Notes under the pieces: model-generated
Told to the model about the DNA's origin: nothing
The model's database searches: none
What the model saw: only the letters and a program-made list of their open reading frames with translations
Program-made: the position numbers and the translations under genes
In this document: piece by piece, positions 23,884 to 35,545 of the stretch
Numbering within the stretch: position 1 is the first letter of the stretch
Layout of the letters: each line of letters starts with the position of its first letter
Assembly: GCF_945859685.1 (NCBI RefSeq)
Contig: NC_079147.1
Location: 283,689,679-283,753,678, forward strand
DNA: 64,000 nt
Direction: 5' to 3'
Source of the DNA: Eupeodes corollae
Taxonomy: Eukaryota; Arthropoda; Insecta; Diptera; Syrphidae

Positions 23884-26139
23884 CAGGGTTATTCATTTTT
23901 CGATTTCAAAAGTAAACGTAAGAAAGAGGCTGGGATGCGACCCAGACTGATAACTTCCCATCCGGTCTGTCGATTTGTCTTGCTTAAAAGTTTGTAGTTT
24001 TTTGTGTTGGGTTTAAAAAAGTGTTAGTTGAATTATTGTTTAAAATCTTAAAATTACCAATAATATTTTTCAGACCAAAAAATAGTTAAGTTTGAAAATC
24101 TAGTTTTGTTAAATAGATTTTTAGTCGAAAAAATTTGTTTAAAAATTTAAGTAGCATTTCTTAAATTTGTACAATTTGGATAAATGAAATTAATAATCAA
24201 GAACCGAACATCAATTTTACCAAATTGGCGTACTATTTCTTGTAGTTTTTATTTTTTTATGAAAAAACGGACTGTTGGACTCTTATACAAAAATTACTTA
24301 ATATCGAAAACAGTACTTTTTGTAAAATAAATAAAATTGGTAGACAATATTTTTAATTTTAAAAAGGTTTTTAAATCGTAAGTAAATTTTTACCAAGTTT
24401 TAGTATTGTTTTTTGTTAGGCTTTTATTTTTTCTAAAAAAAACTGATAATTCGATTTTAATACAAATTTTACTGAGTGCTGACATCAATATTTTTTAAAG
24501 GATAAAAGTAGTTCAAAGCCAATATCTCAAAGTATTGAATAAATATTTAAGTCGAAAATCAAGAAAGTTGAAAGCCATGATCTCAAATTTTTGAAAAGAT
24601 ATTTGAGTTGAAATTCAATTTTTACCAACTTTGAGTACTCAATGTTTTTGTTAGGTTTTTTTTAATAAAAAAAAAACTGTCAATTCGAAAAAAACGTTAT
24701 TTTTCGATGCACAAACTTTTTTGGATATAAAATCATCAATGAAAAAAAACCGCCCACGCTATTTTCTTGAGAGCCCTTTCTGCATCTTTTTGTACTATTA
24801 TCTGAATAACAAAATTTATTTGAAGTCGATATCTCTTCTGATTCTTGAGCTATGGACAAAGAAACAGAATTCACGAACGTACGGACGTACGAACGTACAT
24901 AAACATGCACCCACAAACATCTTTCTAAAAATCTTTTATTTCGACTCTAGGGACCTTGAAACATCGAGAAATGTCAAATTTCCTATGGGAAGTTAATAAA
25001 ACACAAATTAAATATTTTTGTTAATGGTATTTATTTTTTATTTAAGAGTTTGAAAGTTGACATTAAGTGTGAAATACTACATCATTAAAAAAAATACCAC
25101 GCAAATGGTTGCAAGCATCGATTCTTTGAAGTAATTTTCGATCACTTTTTGACACATATTAATCTGAGACATAAATTAACGAATGTTGGTTTTCAAGTGC
25201 TCAAGAGTTAAACATTTATTTGCAAAAAAACACGGATTTTCAAGAAGCTTCACAACCAGTTCATATCGCCACGACGAAAAATTACGCGGCAAGGAAATGT
25301 CTCTTGCAATAAAGCCATATTCGCTCGAGTTGTGTGGCATGTGGCACCATCTTGAAAAACAAATAGTTTCCAAGTCATATTTTTCAATAGTGGGGAGAAA
25401 AATCAGACCATAACACTAAGAATTGACAGTGGCAATTTTTCCATCCTCGTTTTGGAAGAAGTAAGGTTCAATCATAACTCCGGACCAAAGAGCGCACCAA
25501 ACATTGTCACATTGACTGTTTGTGGATCTTATGGCCTTTCTTTAATAACTTGAGGATTTAGAACTCCAAATACAATATTTTTGTTTATTAACTTACCCAC
25601 CAAGTGAGAAATGTGCTTCGTCGCTGAAGAAAATTTGGTTCTAAAAATCGACTTCCTCCGCGTGTTGTTCAAGCACCGATTCGACGTATCTACAACGTTG
25701 TTTATGGTCAGCGGGCTTCAGTTGTTGCGAATGCTGGACATTATATGGATGTATGTAGGTGTAGATAAAAATGCAACAAAAACCATAATGCGCCGCAAGA
25801 CAGTCTTAACCCCTGAAAACATAGAGGAATCGACAAATTCGGGCCCTTGGAAACTCTTTAACTAACGCCAGCGATATACAGCGATGCACAGGCCTTACAA
25901 TAGCTTTAATCAATCCAGACTCTTCAAATTTCAATTCTGCCAATTGCTTGCATATTTGGACGATTATGTAAACCATAATCTCCTCTTAAAGAACGATATG
26001 TAGCTGTGGCAGTATCAGAATTTTTGTAGTAGGTTTTAACAATTGTAATGCGTTTCAACTGAAAAAAAATTAGTTTCACAATTCTGACAGATGTCAAATT
26101 CCAGTTCTATACATTTGAAGCCGCAAATGGATAACTCTT
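23884..26139 (-). mobile_element. Mariner M4, split by Helentron R5
   Basis: The left end CAGGGTTATTCATTTTTCGA at 23884 follows TA. The right end is the complement of AAGAGTTATCCATTTGCGGC at about 26120-26139. The minus strand encodes decayed transposase: IFFSDEAHFSLGG near 25610-25640, WCALWSGVMIEPYFFQNEDG near 25440-25500, and DGATCHTTRANMALLQETFP near 25290-25345. The third catalytic Asp region is lost. A Helentron occupies 23923-24996, only about 40 bp inside the left end. M3 is from the same family. Confidence 0.75.
23923..24996 (+). mobile_element. Helentron copy R5 inside mariner M4
   Basis: The 5' end AAAGAGGCTGGGATGCGACC is followed by the subterminal GATAACTTCCCAT. Core units follow, then the block with GAACGTACGGACGTACGAAC-like CpG words and GGGACCTTGAAACATCGAG. 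The 3' end is TCCTATGGGAAGTTAA; the left arm of the hairpin and about 25 adjacent bases are deleted. Mariner M4 sequence flanks it on both sides. Confidence 0.85.
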
Positions 26140-27659
26140 CAGAATATAACAGAAATGTAACAAATGCAGTTTTTTTGGCAGCAAACATATCGTGATTCGT
26201 AACCTAGTGAGTGCTCTATTAAAAACTTCGATATTGTTGCAATCCATATTTGGAACAACGACAGTTTGGAATTTATCATTTTCCGAATTCAGTTCTATGA
26301 TTAATTGGGATTTTCGGTATGTTGATTTTTCTGGATTATGAGTTCTGAATGTCTGTTTGCGAACCAAAAAAAAGCAAAAAAGAAATATGAACAATTTATA
26401 CATGAATATGAAATCCAATAAGCATCTATACAAACCTCAATACCAAAAATCTAGTCCCCAAAACTAATGTCTTCAATTTTGTTTAGGTAGGTACTTACCA
26501 AAATCGAAAGCTATAGCTAGGTAATTCGATTAGAAAGCAAAGTCTCCTTAGAAAACAAAAAGAAACTCTCAAAAAGCCTTGAAGAACAAAAACACTTTTA
26601 CGCCTTGGTACCCATGTACAGAACATAATGATCCCCTTTCACCATTCAATCGTGTTCAATTTTGCTACGCTATAAGTAGCTATCAGCATAATTTTAACTG
26701 CAAATCGAAAGCGAATTCGCATAAAAGACTTCGATTTTATTGTACCTGCCTTAACTTACCTTACCTACCCTTCCTCTCTCTTTGATAAATAAAACAAAAA
26801 TGAAAAAAACTGAACTCAAACAACTTATAAAATTGTACTTGTAATTTTTCATCACTTAAGTTAGCAAATATGAAAAAAATACCTTACCTATAAAACCTGC
26901 TCGCTTAACCCTACAATAAAGCCATAATATTTCTATAAAGCGTATTGTATGCTTCTCGCGCTTATGCCCGGTGTCCAACAAAAGCCTTACAACGCTTTTT
27001 TTATTGTATTATTAAAGAGAAAAGAATGCCAGAGACCAGGTACGAAATATGCCGCTGAATCGCAGCAACCACAAAGCCACTTAAAAATAATAAAAATAAA
27101 AATACAAAAAAAATACCTAACTATTGCATGCACCCAATAATCAAGCTAATTCAGCACCAACCAGCCCAGCCACTCAGGCTCAGCTACTGAGCCACTACAT
27201 ACCACCGACGGCCACCTTTTGAGATTTGCTTGCATTGAGCACAGAAGTGCAACACTACAACCGACCGACATCGATACCATACAACACCCCTCCCACCGCA
27301 TTCAAGTCATTCCTCACGTAAACACTATAAACATTCGTACGTGGAACACTTTGCCGTCCTCACCTGAGTCGTCGTCGTGGTAACGTAGTAATGTTGATGG
27401 TAAATCCTGCTGAAGATGGAGAGTGCGCGCATGCAAATAGGTGTACATATATGAAAATAAATATGCACTTCGGCTTCAGGTAAATCCGGACGCGGCAGCG
27501 CACCTGCCGGATGAGGTATGCGTGCACTACACGCCCGAAAATAACCAAGGGTTCCGATTTTGAATGTTGTCTTAGGGATCAGTTAAAGGTTTGTATAAAA
27601 AAGTTTAAACAATCAAAAAGTTGAATTTTAATTCAAACCTCTTACAAACCTTCTTTTAA
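26140..27659. other. Unique sequence, GC-richer near the end
   Basis: The longest minus-strand frame (26107-26433) shows no recognisable domain. 27140-27560 is GC-richer with pyrimidine-rich and CAC/GCC words, but no gene structure could be supported. No transposon was identified. Confidence 0.45.
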
Positions 27660-29130
27660 GACCTTTTACAGGGTGTCCATTGTGTCTAAAATTTTGAAAA
27701 CTCAAAAAATGACATTTACCTGAAGGATGCCAAACAAAACAATTAAACAACTTTAATAACGGTGGATTAATTTAAGGACAACCTTAAGATTCCGCAAGTT
27801 AAATGTCTTCAATATTAAGAAACACTTTAGAAAGCATTCTTTTTGGGACACCCTTTATGTGGTATGCAAGAGGGATTTAATATCTACCTGATAACAGTTA
27901 TTAGAGGTAGAATCACAAAATTTAAATTTGGATTTAATTTTAGGACACCCTCTTTGTTCTGAGCCATTTAAGTCTTTGTGACTATTTATTGACGTTTAAA
28001 ATAGAGAATTAACAACACTTGACTTTAAGGTATTTTTAGGACTCCTTTAAGGTACCAAACAACCAAAAAATAGTGTTGACGGCTGCCGGACAACAGTTCT
28101 TAGAAAGCTAGCAAAACTCCACCACACAAATATCAAAAACTTCAAATCGGGCTTTCGTCTAAGGACAACCTCTAGATTGTAAACCAGTTGCGACAAGTAA
28201 AAGGTACAACATAACAATTTGACGATTTGAAAGAAGATAAGAAAAGAGCTGTCAACACATTACTTCATACATTTTAAAGCATTGACATCTTGCTTTAATT
28301 TTGGGACAACCTTTAGGTATATAACCAGTTAATTGTTGCAACTTAAAAAATAGAAACATTTGACAGCAGTTAAAATTGTATAGTAGGTATTTGGCAGCAC
28401 TTAACCTTGAGTTATTTTTAGGACACAATTTTGTTGCTGAACAACCCAAAAAAAAGGATTTGACTTCTTCCACATAAAAAATTAAAATAGGCTTTAATTT
28501 TGAGATACCCTATAGGCCCTTAACCAGTTTAGTCAAACTGTCAAAGAAAAATTTGACAGTAAATTATGGTTGTTGAGAGTTGGCAAAAGTTTAATTTATA
28601 AATACAAATAGAAAATTAGTTTTTTGGGACATCCTCTAGGTGCTGAAAATCCCAAGCAATTTAATGGTTGAAAATTCAAAATGTTAGAGGAAGAGAGCTG
28701 TCAAAACCTTACTACATACATTTTAAAACATTGACATGTTGTTTAAATTCTGGGTCCTTAATACCTTAATGGATTGAACCAGATTATTGCTACAATTTAA
28801 AAAAAAAATATATTTGACAGCAGTTAAAATTGTAAAGTAGGTAGCACTTAACCTTGAGTTATTTTTGGGACACAATTTTGTTGCTGAACAACCCAAAAAA
28901 AGTATTTCACTTCTTCCATGTGACAGTTAAAATCTTGCTTTAATTGAGATACAAGTATTAAACCAGTTTATGCGACTGAGAAGAAATCAATTTGACAGAA
29001 GTTGACGGAAGTAGGGACACCACTTCAATTTACAAAAGTCTGCAAATTAAAACTTAAATTTATTTTTGGGACATCCTCTACGCGCTGAAAATCTTCCAAA
29101 ATAAAGAATGACAGTTTGCTTGACAGCTGT
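27660..29130. repeat. Diverged higher-order tandem array
   Basis: A word related to TTTTGGGACACCCTCTAGGT recurs roughly every 100-130 bp at least ten times. On top of this a unit of about 450 bp is tandemly doubled. The stretch from AGAGCTGTCAACACATTAC (28247) is repeated by AGAGAGCTGTCAAAACCTTA (28693), with shared landmarks inside. These are CATTTTAAA(A/G)CATTGACAT, TTTGACAGCAGTTAAAATTG, ACTTAACCTTGAGTTATTTT and ACACAATTTTGTTGCTGAAC. The part before 28240 is older and more decayed. TTGACAGCTGTCAAA-like palindromes are frequent. No coding potential was seen. Confidence 0.8.
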
Positions 29131-31528
29131 CAAATTTAGTAGCACATAAATTTGAAAGAAAATAAAACCCCAAAAGTCTGTCATCATTTTTGTAAGGCTT
29201 GATTCAAAAACATTCTTAACGCTCTTAAGCTTGATAAGGCTGGTTATATCTTACATCCAAAGTAATCATTGTCTTAAGCAAGTTTCTGCGACTTGAAGCG
29301 ATACATAATCTTGTCCCTTAATCAATCTCCGCATATTCGCATGTTTCGAAATAATTCGTACTTGTAACGTTGTACATTTATTCCAAAGAGTCTTTTGCCG
29401 CCTTAAAGGTAAAATATACCCTCAAGCATAATGTACACAAACCTTTAAATTTTGTCCCAATGCGGTGTGTATAGCAGAATCAACAATGATGACGATGTAC
29501 TATAATACTGCAAACAAGCTGAGAGTGGAGAAAAAGAGTTTCCTTTTTATTTTTAAGTTTGGCTTCTGGCTGATGGGCTCAGCACAATGTGTGTACGCTA
29601 CGCAGCCGCAGCACCCAAGGAACGCGCGCAATTCAAATCCTTTGTGCATTGCCATAGAGTGAGGTATAGAAAGAGCCTTTCCGGTAAGAGGTGGCGTGGC
29701 GTGTGATTCCACCTTTGCGGGATGCTTGTTACTTTTTCTGGTTTTGGTTTTGCTTTGTTGTGGCGCAGGGGCTGGCGGTATGCCTTCTGCGTCCAACAAC
29801 CGACCGACGATCAAAATACTCAGCCAGAGGCATGTCTCATGTTTGTACGAGCGATGTAGCCTCTTCAGCTTGCAAGTGATGACATGGCCTGTCTGTTTAT
29901 GCACACTCTTTTGACTCTTGGCTCTCAATTTAATCTTTTTTGAACACTCCGTATACAGACCGGGATCAAGGACTTTAATCCCGCTTTGAACTGTTTCAAA
30001 AAAGGATACAACAAAGCAGCTCAAAAAAGAGACTTGACGCAAAAAGCTTATTGTTGAGATTGCTTCTTCGTCTTCTTAAAAACAAAACTTAAAAAATCAC
30101 AAAAAGATGACAGCGATGATGTCATAATTTTTATGGTTAGCCTTTGATTGCTTTCAGTTTTTTTATTTTGCGGTTTAGACTTATTATTTCAACCTTCCAA
30201 TTCTTTACTTTGAAGTCTACCAGCGGCGGCGGCGCGGCGGGCTGTAAAAAATTATCACCTGGCAGTTTTTGTGTTGAGTGAGAGCGACCATTAAGGCCAT
30301 CAATGCGGATTTTTGTGGTCAAAACCTGGACAAAAATGTATGAGACCTGTCATCTGATTGTACTTTGATTGATAATGAGTTTCATAATTTTCGTTTGTTT
30401 TTTTCTTTTATCTTCATCTTTCTTTTATATTGGTAGAAAAAAAATATCTTGAAATTTACGGTAAGTGTTAAAATAAATTTAAGTTAAAATAAGAAAGGCG
30501 TGCACAACGTGATTCTTGGAATTTTATTTAAGCCACAAAACTCATATATGGTAAGTGGGAGAGAAGAATGAAAGAACTGTGAAAAAAAGTTATGTGACAA
30601 GTTAATTTGTTGGATTTGTCAGTCATCATTAGTTAAGATAAGTCTTTGCGGGTTGTGTAAATATTAAGACCACAAATGCTATTCGTTTATAAAAGAAAGA
30701 ATAACGGGATGATGATAAAATTTTGAGAAGCTATTCAATAAATAGTTATGGAGGAGGAAATAGCATTTTATTTATTTCTTCGGTTTTTGACCCAAAAAGA
30801 AAAATAATTTTTTGATTTGATTCTGGTACATTTTCTTGGAATTGAAAGTTTTTGACGTCACGAAAAGTGTGTTTGAGGCACACATTATCCTCTTGATAAT
30901 AAAGGGATTTCCAAAACGAGAATTTATTTTGAATAGCTTTCTATTGAAGCAGCTTTTACACTTTTGAAACTTCAATCTTTGTAGTTGACAGTTAAAATGT
31001 ATGCCATAATTAAAAGTGATACAATAAATAGATCTCGATTACTTGGTCCTTATAATGTATCAAAATGATCCTGATTTTTATCCAATAATCATTTTTAGTG
31101 ATTAGAGTCATTTCACTTGAAACTTATAAAAATGATAGTTGAAAAGCCTCCCAATTTCGAACTCCTAACAGTTTGGTATGGTTTTTGGCTGGTGTTGTAA
31201 TAGGATCTTATACTTTTTCCAAAATTTCGTGACAGAAAGTTAAGAATATTATCTGCAACAAAAAATAAACATTTTTTAATTTCTTTTAAGACGTATTTTT
31301 CTAATGTCAAAACAAAACCTCTTATTGGAAAACCGTATAAATATTCAAAAGCAAATTACTTACAAAATGTTGATATAAAAATTTTGAATTTTGTGTAAGT
31401 GGACACACTTGACCAATCACAATAGTCATCGAAATCAAGCATTTCAAGAAAAGGGTGGTTAAACTTTAAGGGCCAAGGATGATTTTGAATAAAACAAACA
31501 TTATTCAGGAAAATATTGTTATAACTTT
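29131..31528. other. Unique sequence, no supported gene
   Basis: A 180-codon minus-strand frame (29500-30042) has no motif I recognise, and its composition follows the local GC rise. A CGGCGGCGGCGCGGCGGGC run lies near 30223. 30400-31528 is AT-rich. The 17-bp string shared with 10408 is at 31315-31331. Confidence 0.45.
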
Positions 31529-31855
31529 TTAACTTCACGTAAGAAATTATTGCAATCAGTCCAATTTGAAAAAATTGAAAATTTTGACATTTCTCGACGT
31601 TTTAAGGTCCTTAGAGTCGAAATAAAAGATTTTTAGAGAAATATATGTGCGTACGTTCGTACGTCTATTCGTATGTTAGTTCGTTCGTTTGTACGCTCGA
31701 GAAGTTTTTTTTTCGTCATCCATAGCTTATGAACCAGTAGAGATATCGACTTCAAATACATTTTGCTATACAGAAAATAATTCAAAAAGGATTCTCAAAA
31801 AAATATAACTGGTGGTTTTGTTTACCATAGTAATTTTAATAAAAGGTGAACATTT
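31529..31855 (-). mobile_element. Helentron copy R6 (3'-terminal part)
   Basis: It begins TTAACTTCACGTAAGAAATT, a decayed hairpin end. It then has AAAATTTTGACATTTCTCGA, the TACGTTCGTACG block and AGAGATATCGACTTCAAATA. It is cut at AAAAGGTGAACATTT, where LINE C begins. Family sequence does not resume beyond LINE C, so R6 was probably already truncated when LINE C inserted. Confidence 0.75.
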
Positions 31856-33568
31856 CTGACCAGAAGGGTACCAGCCACGGGGAACATCGTAGTAGAACCG
31901 CCGTCAATGTTGAGAATATGGAAACACCACTTCTCCAAACTATATAACGGCGATGACGAACCGAATGCCGCTGTAAGGGAGATAGAACCACTCAATCTAG
32001 TCGACGCAGGTCAACAATTCCGCCTACCCAAACTCGACGAAGTGAAGATAGCTATATCTAAACTTAAGTCAAACAAAGCTGCTGGAGCTGACGGCATCGC
32101 TGCCGAACTATTCAAAACAGCAGGCGATGACTTGGTACTCAGAATGCACAAACTCATCTGCAAAATATGGTCGGAAAAAAGCATGCCCGATGAGTGGAAT
32201 CTCAGCATAGTGTGCCCGAAACATAAGAAAGAAGACCCTCTCAACTGCGCCAACTACAGAGGCATCCTCTCCTCAACATTGCATATAAGATCCTCTCTGC
32301 CGTATTATGTGAAGCCGTTAGTCAACAACCTGATAGGTCCTTATCAGTGTGGCTTTAGACCAGGAAAGTTCACTATCGACCAAATTTTCACAATACGGCA
32401 GATCTTGGAAAAAACCCAGGAGCTTCAAATCGATACCCACCATCTCTTTATCGATTTTAAAGCCGCGTATGACAGCATCTATAGGAACGAGCCTTACTAA
32501 GCAATGTCTAGTTTTGGCACCCCTGTCAAACTTATCCGTTTGTGCAGAATGACGATGGATAATGCACGCTGCTCTATCAAGGTCGGAGAAGATCTTACCG
32601 ATTCATTTGATGTCAAAAAAGGTATTAGACAAGGCGATGCACTGTCATGCGACTTCTTCAACATCGTTCTGGAAAGAATTGAACAAAACTCAATCGTCAA
32701 CACTAGAGGAACAATCTTCCAAAAGTCCATTCAATTACTCGGATACGCAGATGATATTGACATAATTGGAAGATCAAAGCGTGATGTCATGGGAGAGTTT
32801 TTGAGCATTGCGACGGAAGCGAAGAAGATGGGTTTAGTGGTCAATGAAGACAAGACCAAGTATAGGCTGCCATCAAAAAAGGACTCTGAACAACGACGTC
32901 TTGGACAAAAGGTCACCATGGACAGCTATAAATTCGAGTTAGTTGAGAGGACTTTGTCTACCTAGGCACGGCTATAAATAAACAAAGACAACGACACCAG
33001 CTATGAAATCAAACGAAGAATAACTCTTGCAAATTGCTGCTTCTTTGGACTTAGAAGGAAATTGAGAAGTAAAATCCTCTCTCGAGTATCTAAAATCACC
33101 ATATATAAGACACTCATCACCCCGGTTCTCAATTAAGGCGCTGAGGCATGGACCCTGTCAAAGAAAGATGAGAGCGTCTTAGGATGCTTCGAGAGAAAAA
33201 TTCTTCTGGTCATTTTTGGGCCCGCACGCATAGATGGAGAATGGAGGAGAAGATATAACGACGAACTGTACGGGCTGTACATCGACACTGACCTAGGTAG
33301 CAGAATAAAAGTCCAACGGCTTAGATGGCTGGGTAATGTAGAGCGAATAAACATCAACGCTCCAGCCCGGAAGGTCTTCGAATCCAATCCCGAGGCACGG
33401 CGCCGTAGAAGAAGACTGCGACTTAGATGGCGCACCCAGGTGGGAGAGGACCTCAACCAACTTGGCGTGCGAAACTGGAAAGAGCTATGGACCGAGCTGG
33501 CTGGATACGCATGTTGATTGAGGCCCAGGTCCGCCCGGACTGAAGCGCCACCTTAAGGAAGTAAGTAA
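31856..33568 (+). mobile_element. LINE copy C
   Basis: Flanked by GTGAACATTT at 31846-31855 and 33569-33578, a 10-bp target duplication. It is 5' truncated at nearly the same point as LINE B (GGTACCAGCCACG..). Its 3' end is GAAGCGCCACCTTAAGGAAG followed by TAAGTAAGT. It lies between Helentron R6 and the unknown pseudogene at 33579. Confidence 0.88.
31900..33540 (+). pseudogene. LINE C reverse transcriptase, broken
   Basis: The first 197 codons (31907-32500) are open and read KIAISKLKSNKAAGADGIAA, SMPDEWNLSIVCPKHKKEDP, QCGFRPGKFTIDQIFTIRQI and FIDFKAAYDSIYR. A stop at 32498 and a frameshift follow. Frame 32504-32965 then gives DDIDIIGRSKRD preceded by an intact YADD catalytic box, with IKVGEDLTDSFDVKKGIRQG upstream. 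The C-terminal zone with RLRWLGNVERININAPARKV is in another frame. It is the copy with the best-preserved palm, but it cannot make a full protein. Confidence 0.85.
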
Positions 33569-33578
33569 GTGAACATTT

Positions 33579-34400
33579 TTATTTCTTGTTCTATACACTT
33601 TGCAGTGACTGAAGAAGGTGCTATGTAGCTTAAAAATTTCGCGTCATGGTCTTTTATCAATGAAATGTGTTCCTCAATTATTTGTTGTCTGTATTTTTTG
33701 CCATCTGTTTCAGAGAAAATTAAAGTCTGATCCTTTCTTCCATCAAACTACAATGCGGGAAATAGTGAAACAGTTTGTTGGGAAATCATATTTTGACTAT
33801 TTTTTTGTCTTTCTCGACGCAGCTTATTTTTGTTTATTATTTTGTCTGTCAATGCATGCAGAACTGCTGAGGCAATGGCTGCTCCCGCCCTGTCTGACAC
33901 TTCAAATCTATCGCATGTTTTTGAAAGTAAAGCGAAATCAACTAAATTGGTGGAAGTGCTTGCTGATTCAGTCACTTGAGTCGCCAATCCAATTCGAAAA
34001 TTTGATTCCTCGCAATCTGTTTGGACACATCCGGATTCAAATGTGCTATTCAACCTTTCTTTACACAGTTTAGCTACTTTTTGTTGTTTTTTCTCTTCTC
34101 GTAACGATTTTCTTTTCAGCGCTTTTGTCATCTATTTTCTTGTATCAACGTCAATACCACTTATCACCATTTGCCTAGCTGTTTGATAGTCTATTATGAA
34201 ATTGCGTTCCCTAACAGGTACTTTTTTGTTTTTTGAGCAAGTACATTTAAGTTATTTTTGGCATTTGCCAGCCGAAATATCAAATAAGACTTTGCTTCTC
34301 ACACGAAACTCTTCCAACATCTTTTCCCGATATTTTTGGGTGAGACTTGAGGAGTTTTTTGCACCTTAAATGATAAGTCTGTAGCATTACCTTGATTCGT
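33579..34400 (-). pseudogene. Broken gene of unknown family (Cys-motif, DGRKD protein)
   Basis: One minus-strand frame stays coherent over about 270 codons with a few in-frame stops. The order is TQKYREKMLEEFRVRSKVLF, a Cys cluster (CTCSKNKKVPVRERN), DYQTARQMVISGIDVDTRK, a basic segment (LKRKSLREEKKQQKVAK), CDRFEVSDRAGAAIASAVLH, RRERQK, FDGRKDQTL, and YRQQIIEEHISLIKDHDAKF. Stops fall after GKCQK, after DVDTRK and before FDGRKD. The frame is cut at LINE C. I recall similar uncharacterised proteins in other insects but cannot name a function. It could be a mobile-element protein or a host retrocopy. No introns are visible. Confidence 0.6.
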
Positions 34401-34689
34401 TTGAGTCTACTGTGGGAATAGAAGATTTCGCCCATACGTATTATATATTCAAATATTAATATTATTTAATTTTCGAAAGGTTTTACCAAAAAATCAGGCC
34501 TCACTTCTAGTGAAATCTGATGTGAGATTTTATGGCAAAATTCAGCTTTTCTCCAAAACTTAAACAACAAACCGGAGGCCTTTAGGCTTGAAATAATAAA
34601 ACGAAACTTCACGTATAAGCTTACGGGACCCTTTAGCACCTTTTAATCACTGAGCCCAGTTAAAAATCCAAAAACCTGAAATTTGGCCC

Positions 34690-35545
34690 ACCCTTATGAT
34701 GACACATAATTGAGGTTCTATGCCGAATTATATCATCCTTTAGGTTTTGAATTGTTGCTGGCTTATCGGTGTACGCGTTCAATTAATCCCAAAGAAATGA
34801 GTCCAACGATATCAAATCACATGATCTTTTCGGCTAATTGACATCACCACCACATGAGATAATACATCCGTCGAATTTGTCTCGCAAAAGAGCCATTGTT
34901 TTTTTAGTTGTGTGGTAAGCGGCACCGTCCTCTTGTAACGACATATTTTTTTACATCCAAATCTTCTAATTTTGGCCATAAAAAGTTCGTTTTCATCTCA
35001 CGATAGTGAACACCATTTACAGAAATTGTTTTACCGACTTCATTTTGGAAAAAATACCGCCCAATGATGCCACCAGGGCATGAACCGCACCAACCAGTTA
35101 CTCTTCCTGGGTGCGTTGGTTTTTCGACCATCACTCTTGGATTGTTATTCGACCAAATGCGTCAATTCTGCTTATTGGAAGATCAACTGAAGAGAATGTG
35201 TGCCTCAATACTGAAGATGATTTTCTTCAAAAATTGCTCAATTGTCATTTTTCGGTACCATTCTAAATATTAACGTCGTTTGAAATAATCAAGATTTCTA
35301 GAGTTTAAATGCAAGTCTGAATCAATAATGTTTTTCTCCTACAGACTCTGTTTGCTCAAATTTTTGCACGATTTTTCCGATTGTATGCACTTTTGGTAGA
35401 TTGGTTGTCCGAATAACAGAAAAAATCACGAAGTTTTAATTTTTATATTAAGCCTGAATAACTTTTACGCATTGCTCGATTGTGTGTCTGTCCATGGTTC
35501 AAGTTGGATTAGTATGAAATTGAGAAATGTCAAATGAAATGCAGA
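34690..35545 (-). mobile_element. Mariner M5 remnant (DD41D spacing)
   Basis: Minus-strand transposase: VEKPTHPGRVTGWCGSCPGG, GRYFFQNEVGKTISVNGVHY, QEDGA with the second Asp codon at 34927-34929, MALLRDKFDG, and RSCDLISLD with the third Asp codon at 34801-34803. There are 41 codons between the two Asp. Then comes AYTDKPATIQNLKDDI. A stop takes the place of the Trp in VNW. The N-terminal part toward 35545 is decayed. Clear inverted repeats were not found, so the edges are approximate. It is a different lineage from M1/M2 and M3/M4. Confidence 0.75.

Noticed and set aside
27660..29130. CRISPR-like array
   Set aside because: Repeats are diverged and irregularly spaced, the setting is a eukaryotic genome, and there are no cas genes.
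29500..30042. 180-codon minus-strand open frame
   Set aside because: No domain or motif recognised. It spans a local GC rise that reduces stop codons, and overlapping frames on the other strand are also long.
31846..31855. LINE C target duplication as pure coincidence with Helentron sequence
   Set aside because: The left copy does resemble Helentron consensus (GGTGAAAATTTT), but a 10-base match placed exactly at both edges of a truncated LINE is better explained as a duplication. Kept, with slightly lower confidence than for LINE B.
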